From assembly GCA_017460395.1 (NCBI GenBank), contig JAFUBA010000167.1, positions 1 to 64,000 on the forward strand: 64,000 nucleotides of DNA. Reading direction: 5' to 3'. This document shows positions 60,270 to 64,000 of this stretch, one piece after another. The notes beneath the pieces are model-generated. The model saw only the letters and a program-made list of their open reading frames with translations. It did no database searches and was not told where the DNA came from. Every line of letters starts with the position of its first letter. Position 1 is the first letter of the stretch. Origin of the DNA: Clostridia bacterium (lineage in GTDB: Bacteria; Bacillota; Clostridia; Christensenellales; Aristaeellaceae). The translations under genes and the position numbers were made by a program.

Positions 60270-60372
60270 AAACAAACCTTCTTTCGGGGCTGTCTGACCA
60301 AAGGCTGTCAGGTGGCGGAACGGGAAGCTGTGTGGTAAGATGCAGAAGATTCCATGACGGAGGAGAACATGT

Positions 60373-60822
60373 ATGACGCAGAAGGAATTTTATCAGAAGA
60401 TGGACGAGGTCACAGCGCCTGACTTTGTGGACTTTTCGATCCTGGTCCCCCTCATCAAGGAGGCGGGCGAGCAGGGACTGCATCTGATCGTGGGCGGGCA
60501 TAAAATCGATGACGAATTCATCGCCCTCGAGACGGTCCTGGCGAACCCGCAGGACTTTCTGGACGCAAACGGCAACGTGGATGAGGAAAGGATACGTAAG
60601 CTTTCGCCAGAAGAGCGAAGGGTATACGTGAGCTGCTATTCATCGCCCGCTCAGGCAAAGGGCTTCCAGACGGTCAAACTGGGCGTGAAGGATCTGATCG
60701 AAAATTACCTGTCCAATGAATGTTTTGTCGGACTGAAATTCAATGGGAACATCCCGGTGCCAAAGGATGATCTGAGCAGGTGCATCCACTTCCGGCGCAG
60801 GATTCTCTTCCGCGTGGGGTGA
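60373..60822 (+). CDS. Protein of unknown function, 149 residues (SseB-like?)
   Basis: A soluble alpha/beta protein that begins MTQKEFYQKMDEVTAPDF and holds LHLIVGGHKIDDEFIALETV and KGFQTVKLGVKDLIENYL. No signal peptide or known motif. The pattern is loosely like SseB N-terminal domains, but this is weak. GGAGG precedes the ATG at 60373. It is transcribed alone and closed by its own terminator. Confidence 0.5.
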   Translation: MTQKEFYQKMDEVTAPDFVDFSILVPLIKEAGEQGLHLIVGGHKIDDEFIALETVLANPQDFLDANGNVDEERIRKLSPEERRVYVSCYSSPAQAKGFQTVKLGVKDLIENYLSNECFVGLKFNGNIPVPKDDLSRCIHFRRRILFRVG

Positions 60823-60830
60823 TGCCCCAA

Positions 60831-60856
60831 AAGAGCAGCAATGGCTGCTCTTTTTC
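60831..60856 (+). terminator. Terminator of the unknown gene
   Basis: AAGAGCAGC, AATG loop, GCTGCTCTT, then TTTC. Confidence 0.8.
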
Positions 60857-60910
60857 TTGAGGATTTTGAGGAAAACTGGCGAGATGATGGCAAAAAACGG
60901 ACAGCCAACC

Positions 60911-61555
60911 TCAGAAAGGCAGCTCTTCACCGCTGTCATCTTTGTCTGTATCCGCCTGAGCATCATCTTTGCCCGTATCCGAGGGAGCGTCATCTGTGTC
61001 CTGAGACTCGGACTCTTCAGCAGCTGCGGCATTTTTCTGTGCGAAGTCCAGCAGCTTACAGATATCGTCAAAGGAGAAGAGCTTGGAGATCGCATCACTC
61101 AGGTCCGGTTTCGGCTCGGCATCGCCCGATTCGTCGAGGTCATCTGATGCTACTGAGTCGTTCTCATCGCCGCTTTCTTCGGGCTTTCCTCCGAAGACGT
61201 CCTCCACTGTCAGGTTCAGAAATTTGGGGATGTCACCCCCGTTTTCCCTGAGCGAATCGCTGAACTGATCCATAAACTGCCGGATCATGTCCGGGGAGAT
61301 CAGGTGGGACAGAAAGCCGCTCAGGCCAAAGCTTGGCATGGCCATCACGCGCACAGAGATTTTCGGCTTGTTCCCTGGATTCATGATATCCGGAAGTATA
61401 GATGCGGGATCGCCATGGTGGCCGGCATCTGAAGCGTGGTGTTCCCGAACCGGTTCCGTATGGCTCCCATCGCCCGTCTGCCCGTAGGCGGAGGTGGCGT
61501 TGGGCTGGTCTACAATGGACTGTAGCTCTTCAAGTACAGAGCTGATGTCTTCCAT
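60911..61555 (-). CDS. Acidic protein of unknown function, 214 residues
   Basis: The start is ATG 61555 (AAAGGACC upstream); the longer frame to 61828 crosses the promoter. Very acidic, with two Asp/Glu/Ser-rich low-complexity stretches (PEESGDENDSVASDDLDES; SESQDTDDAPSDTGKDD) around helical segments. The middle ISPDMIRQFMDQFSDSLRE and VEDVFGGKP may form a helical domain. No family recognised. It is transcribed divergently from the acyltransferase gene next door, sharing the 358-bp gap 61556-61913. Confidence 0.55.
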   Translation of the reverse strand: MEDISSVLEELQSIVDQPNATSAYGQTGDGSHTEPVREHHASDAGHHGDPASILPDIMNPGNKPKISVRVMAMPSFGLSGFLSHLISPDMIRQFMDQFSDSLRENGGDIPKFLNLTVEDVFGGKPEESGDENDSVASDDLDESGDAEPKPDLSDAISKLFSFDDICKLLDFAQKNAAAAEESESQDTDDAPSDTGKDDAQADTDKDDSGEELPF

Positions 61556-61673
61556 GATCTGGTCCTTTCTGGGAAGAGGTGAAACGGGGATGGCGCGGCA
61601 CCGGGTGCCGGCCGTGCCTGGAACGGACTTTACGGGAAAGTCCTGCAGGTCACAGGACCTCTTTCCATGGCGG

Positions 61674-61682
61674 ATTATATCA
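61674..61682 (-). promoter_or_regulatory. Extended -10 for the acidic-protein gene
   Basis: TGATATAAT on the minus strand, an extended -10 element, about 120 bp upstream of the start codon. No clear -35. Confidence 0.4.
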
Positions 61683-61781
61683 CGCAGCGCGTGGAAAATA
61701 CAGTGGTCAGACTGCCGCTGGATGGCCCATTTCACCATCGGTTTTTCTGCCTGGATTCGTGTCTGTACCCGGCAGATGGTC

Positions 61782-61809
61782 TTGCAAGGGGCGCTTTTTT
61801 CGATATACT
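61782..61809 (+). promoter_or_regulatory. Promoter of the acyltransferase-tyrA region
   Basis: TTGCAA (61782-61787), 16-bp spacer, TATACT (61804-61809), about 105 bp before the start codon. Confidence 0.55.
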
Positions 61810-61913
61810 GGACAGGCCGTGCCCGCACTTTTCCTTTTTCCGGGACGTTTCTGCGCTCCCCGGCGGGAGGTGTTTTTCCAAGAGATCAGGGCAACGTGCA
61901 AAGGGAGGATATT

Positions 61914-62813
61914 ATGTTTGGTTTTCGTCCCGACGGACGGCGGATCCGCGGCGTGGATCCGATTGTTCAGATCACACCCTATCTGATGCCCATGCGGTGT
62001 GACGCCCAGGTGTTTCTGTCCCACGAGGTGGACTATGAGCAGCTGACAAGGTATATCGCGTCTCAGAGCGCAAAGGGAGAAAAGATCACCTTCATGCAGA
62101 TCATCGTCGCTGCCTATGTGCGCACGGTGTCGCAGCATCCGGAAGTGAACCGGTTCATCATGAACAAGCAGTTCTATTCCAGAAACAACTGCACGGTCAG
62201 CTTTACCATGCTCAAGGATCCGCAGAACCCGGACCTGGGGGAGACAGCAGTCAAAATCAAGTTTGACCCGACGGACACCCTCTATGATGTCCGGGACCGG
62301 ATGACCAGTGTGGTGGTGAAAAACAGGGGTGAGGGAAAGAAGAACTTTGCGGACCATCTGGCGGCCTTTGTGCTGGGCGTGCCGGGTCTTGCCACACTGG
62401 TGGTGGGTCTCGTGCGTCTGCTGGACCGCTACGGCATCTGCCCCGGAGCGCTTCTGGATGAACTGCCCTTTCACACCGGCATGTTCATCACCAACAATGC
62501 ATCCATCGGGCTGCATCATGTGAATCATCACATTTACAACTTCGGCAACACCAGCCTGTTTTTCGGCATGGGGCTTCTGGAGCGCAAGGCGGTGGTGGAG
62601 GACGGAAAGACCAGGATGAAGCGGTTTCTGCCCATCGGCATTACGGCGGACGAGCGGGTGTGCTCTGGTGCCTACTATGCCGCCTTCTTCAACGACATGC
62701 AGCGGTATCTGAAAAATCCGGAGCTTCTGGAGGTGCCGCCGGAGGAAGTGCGCTACGATCCGAGAGCTGAATACCACGTGCCGAAGATTGCAAAGCAGGA
62801 TGTGAAGGACTGA
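61914..62813 (+). CDS. CAT-fold acyltransferase (2-oxoacid dehydrogenase E2 catalytic domain-like)
   Basis: 299 residues from ATG 61914 with AAGGGAGG upstream. The fold of chloramphenicol acetyltransferase and E2 enzymes is suggested by KITFMQIIVAAYVRTVSQHP, FTNNASIGLHHVNHHIYNFG (read in parts) and RKAVVEDGKTRMKRFLPIGI. No lipoyl or peripheral-subunit-binding domain is present, so it is not a pyruvate-dehydrogenase E2. The catalytic HxxxD near the end is not obvious. The family also occurs as stand-alone proteins of unknown role. It precedes tyrA by 35 bp and shares its direction. Confidence 0.65.
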   Translation: MFGFRPDGRRIRGVDPIVQITPYLMPMRCDAQVFLSHEVDYEQLTRYIASQSAKGEKITFMQIIVAAYVRTVSQHPEVNRFIMNKQFYSRNNCTVSFTMLKDPQNPDLGETAVKIKFDPTDTLYDVRDRMTSVVVKNRGEGKKNFADHLAAFVLGVPGLATLVVGLVRLLDRYGICPGALLDELPFHTGMFITNNASIGLHHVNHHIYNFGNTSLFFGMGLLERKAVVEDGKTRMKRFLPIGITADERVCSGAYYAAFFNDMQRYLKNPELLEVPPEEVRYDPRAEYHVPKIAKQDVKD

Positions 62814-62848
62814 GCGGCATGCGCCGCCAGGGGAAGGACAGAAGGCAG

Positions 62849-63682
62849 ATGAATACAGCGATCATTGGGCTTGGACTGATCGGGGGCAGTCTTGCGCGGA
62901 CCATCAAGGTGCACAGGAAGGATACGGTGTACGGTGCTGACCTGAACCAGGACACGATCCGCCAGGCCCTGTTCATGCAGGCCATCGACGGGGAGCTGGA
63001 CGATGAGAAACTGAAAACATGCGACATGATTCTCGTGGCTCTGTATCCCGAGGATATTATCACCTGGATCACCGGGCACCGGCATCTGTTCCGCGAGGAT
63101 GCCCTGGTGATCGACTGCGGGGGCGTCAAGCGCAGGATTGTGGATGCCGTCATGCCGCTGGCCGAGGGCCAGGCGTGGCACTATATTGGCGGCCATCCCA
63201 TGGCGGGAAGAGAGTTTTCGGGCTTTAAATACGCCAAGGATGACCTGTTCGATCGCGCGTCCATGATCCTGACACCCCGGGAGGGGGAGGACCTGTTCCT
63301 TCTTCAGCGGGCCAGAGAGTACTTTCTGTCCCTGGGCTTTCGGCGGGTGCAGTTCACGACTCCGGACAAGCATGACGAGATGATCGCCTTCACCTCCCAG
63401 CTGGCGCATGTGGTGTCCAGCGCCTACGTGAAATGCCCCCTGGCCCAGGCGCACAGAGGGTTCTCGGCCGGATCCTTTGCGGACATGACGCGGGTGGCAA
63501 AGCTTTCCGAGGACATGTGGACAGAACTGTTTTTTGACAACAGGGAAAAGCTTTTGGACGAGGTGGACGGTCTGATTGACCGCCTGGTGCAGTACCGGGA
63601 CGCGCTGCGGGATGAGGACCGGGAGAGCATGCGCAGCCTCCTCAGGGAGGGCCGGGAGATCAAGGAGAGCCTGGAAGAGTAA
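62849..63682 (+). CDS. tyrA: Prephenate dehydrogenase
   Basis: 277 residues from ATG 62849 (AGAAGG upstream; the ATG at 62819 has no site). The NAD loop is AIIGLGLIGGSLART (4-18). The active region has GGHPMAGREFSGF with the catalytic His and the conserved HPMAG sequence of TyrA, followed by the helical dimerisation half. It converts prephenate to 4-hydroxyphenylpyruvate in tyrosine synthesis. There is no ACT domain, so feedback control is not obvious. It is not beside other aro genes in this window. Confidence 0.9.
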   Translation: MNTAIIGLGLIGGSLARTIKVHRKDTVYGADLNQDTIRQALFMQAIDGELDDEKLKTCDMILVALYPEDIITWITGHRHLFREDALVIDCGGVKRRIVDAVMPLAEGQAWHYIGGHPMAGREFSGFKYAKDDLFDRASMILTPREGEDLFLLQRAREYFLSLGFRRVQFTTPDKHDEMIAFTSQLAHVVSSAYVKCPLAQAHRGFSAGSFADMTRVAKLSEDMWTELFFDNREKLLDEVDGLIDRLVQYRDALRDEDRESMRSLLREGREIKESLEE

Positions 63683-63746
63683 GTCCAAACGTGAAGATAC
63701 ACGTATCGCATCAAGTTTCGTGGTGCCTTGAAAGGAGCAGGGGACA

Positions 63747-64000
63747 TTGAATATCAGGGATTTTCGCTATGACGGGTCGCGCAAACTGAACATTCGCCAG
63801 GCGCAGACGGATGCCGGCGAGGACAAGGCAAGGAAGCAGGAGCTGGTGCAGCTGACCGAGGAGAACATCGCAAAGGCGGCCCTTCTGCAGGAAAAGCTGT
63901 ATGCCGAGGGCCGGGAGGGCCTGGTGATCGCCATCCAGGCACGGGATGCCGCCGGCAAGGACAGTCTGATCAAGAAAGTGTTTTCGGGACTCAACCCTGC
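63747..64000 (+). CDS. Polyphosphate kinase 2 (PPK2) family protein, 5' part
   Basis: Runs off the window end. The TTG at 63747 has AAGGAGCAGGGG upstream. The N-terminus NIRDFRYDGSRKLNIRQAQT and the phosphate loop IAIQARDAAGKDSLIKKVF match PPK2 kinases, which transfer phosphate between polyphosphate and nucleotides. ATG starts are absent from the first 80 codons, which supports TTG. The rest of the gene is not visible, so class I, II or III cannot be told. Confidence 0.8.
   Translation, partial: MNIRDFRYDGSRKLNIRQAQTDAGEDKARKQELVQLTEENIAKAALLQEKLYAEGREGLVIAIQARDAAGKDSLIKKVFSGLNP

Overview
The window reads as chromosomal DNA of a GC-rich, gut- or rumen-type member of the Clostridia. The signs are strong AGGAGG-type ribosome sites, many ATGA stop/start overlaps, intrinsic terminators, OhrR/HxlR/LacI regulators, ECF-type transporters and many plant-polysaccharide enzymes. 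I cannot name a species. Sixty protein genes are called plus two short leader ORFs. No rRNA, tRNA, CRISPR array or insertion sequence was seen.

Layout. 1-4.9 kb: end of a tandem-repeat protein, then a tightly overlapping GH5 / GPH sugar symporter / GH30 beta-glucan operon. 5-6.4 kb: an AT-richer ATPase of the DUF234 type behind a promoter and a perfect palindrome. 6.6-10.6 kb: a FecBCDE-type siderophore ABC importer. 10.7-14 kb: a GNAT enzyme, an unknown gene, and a DUF2156-GNAT fusion. 14.3-19.1 kb (minus strand): a copper-export operon (DUF2318 lipoprotein, HMA/UreH2/cupredoxin protein, CopA, small secreted protein). 19.3-25.6 kb: a redox-repair island (HxlR, lipoprotein MsrAB, flavodoxin, glutaredoxin-like, iron-sulfur flavoprotein, two aldo/keto reductases) flanked by two YczE-like membrane proteins.

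25.7-31.3 kb: sulfur amino-acid genes. A 24-codon leader ORF with six Cys codons, followed by a strong terminator and a possible antiterminator, precedes an AhpD-like protein, a cystathionine lyase/synthase-type enzyme, a cysteine-synthase-type enzyme and a LysR regulator. A second short ORF precedes MetY. 31.4-32.6 kb: an ECF S component and a GNAT. 32.7-41.3 kb: a LacI-controlled divergent sugar locus, with an amylosucrase-like GH13 and LacI on one side and a CUT1 ABC importer plus a GH43-like enzyme on the other. 41.5-50.2 kb: a MATE exporter, sugar isomerase, xylulokinase, beta-mannosidase and a Gx-transporter/NusG-II pair.

50.4-52 kb: a peroxide-defence operon (glutathione peroxidase, OhrR, thioredoxin) behind two OhrR-like boxes. 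52-53.4 kb: an orphan zinc-binding lipoprotein-like SBP and an unknown gene. 53.5-53.9 kb: the probable replication origin with several DnaA boxes, then dnaA. dnaA is followed not by dnaN but by an FHA protein, FtsW/RodA and a class B PBP. The right end holds two unknown genes, an esterase, an acidic protein, a CAT-fold acyltransferase, prephenate dehydrogenase and the start of a PPK2 kinase.

Most promising for new biology: the cysteine-codon attenuator at 25.85-26.04 kb. All function calls come from reading motifs; no database search was possible.
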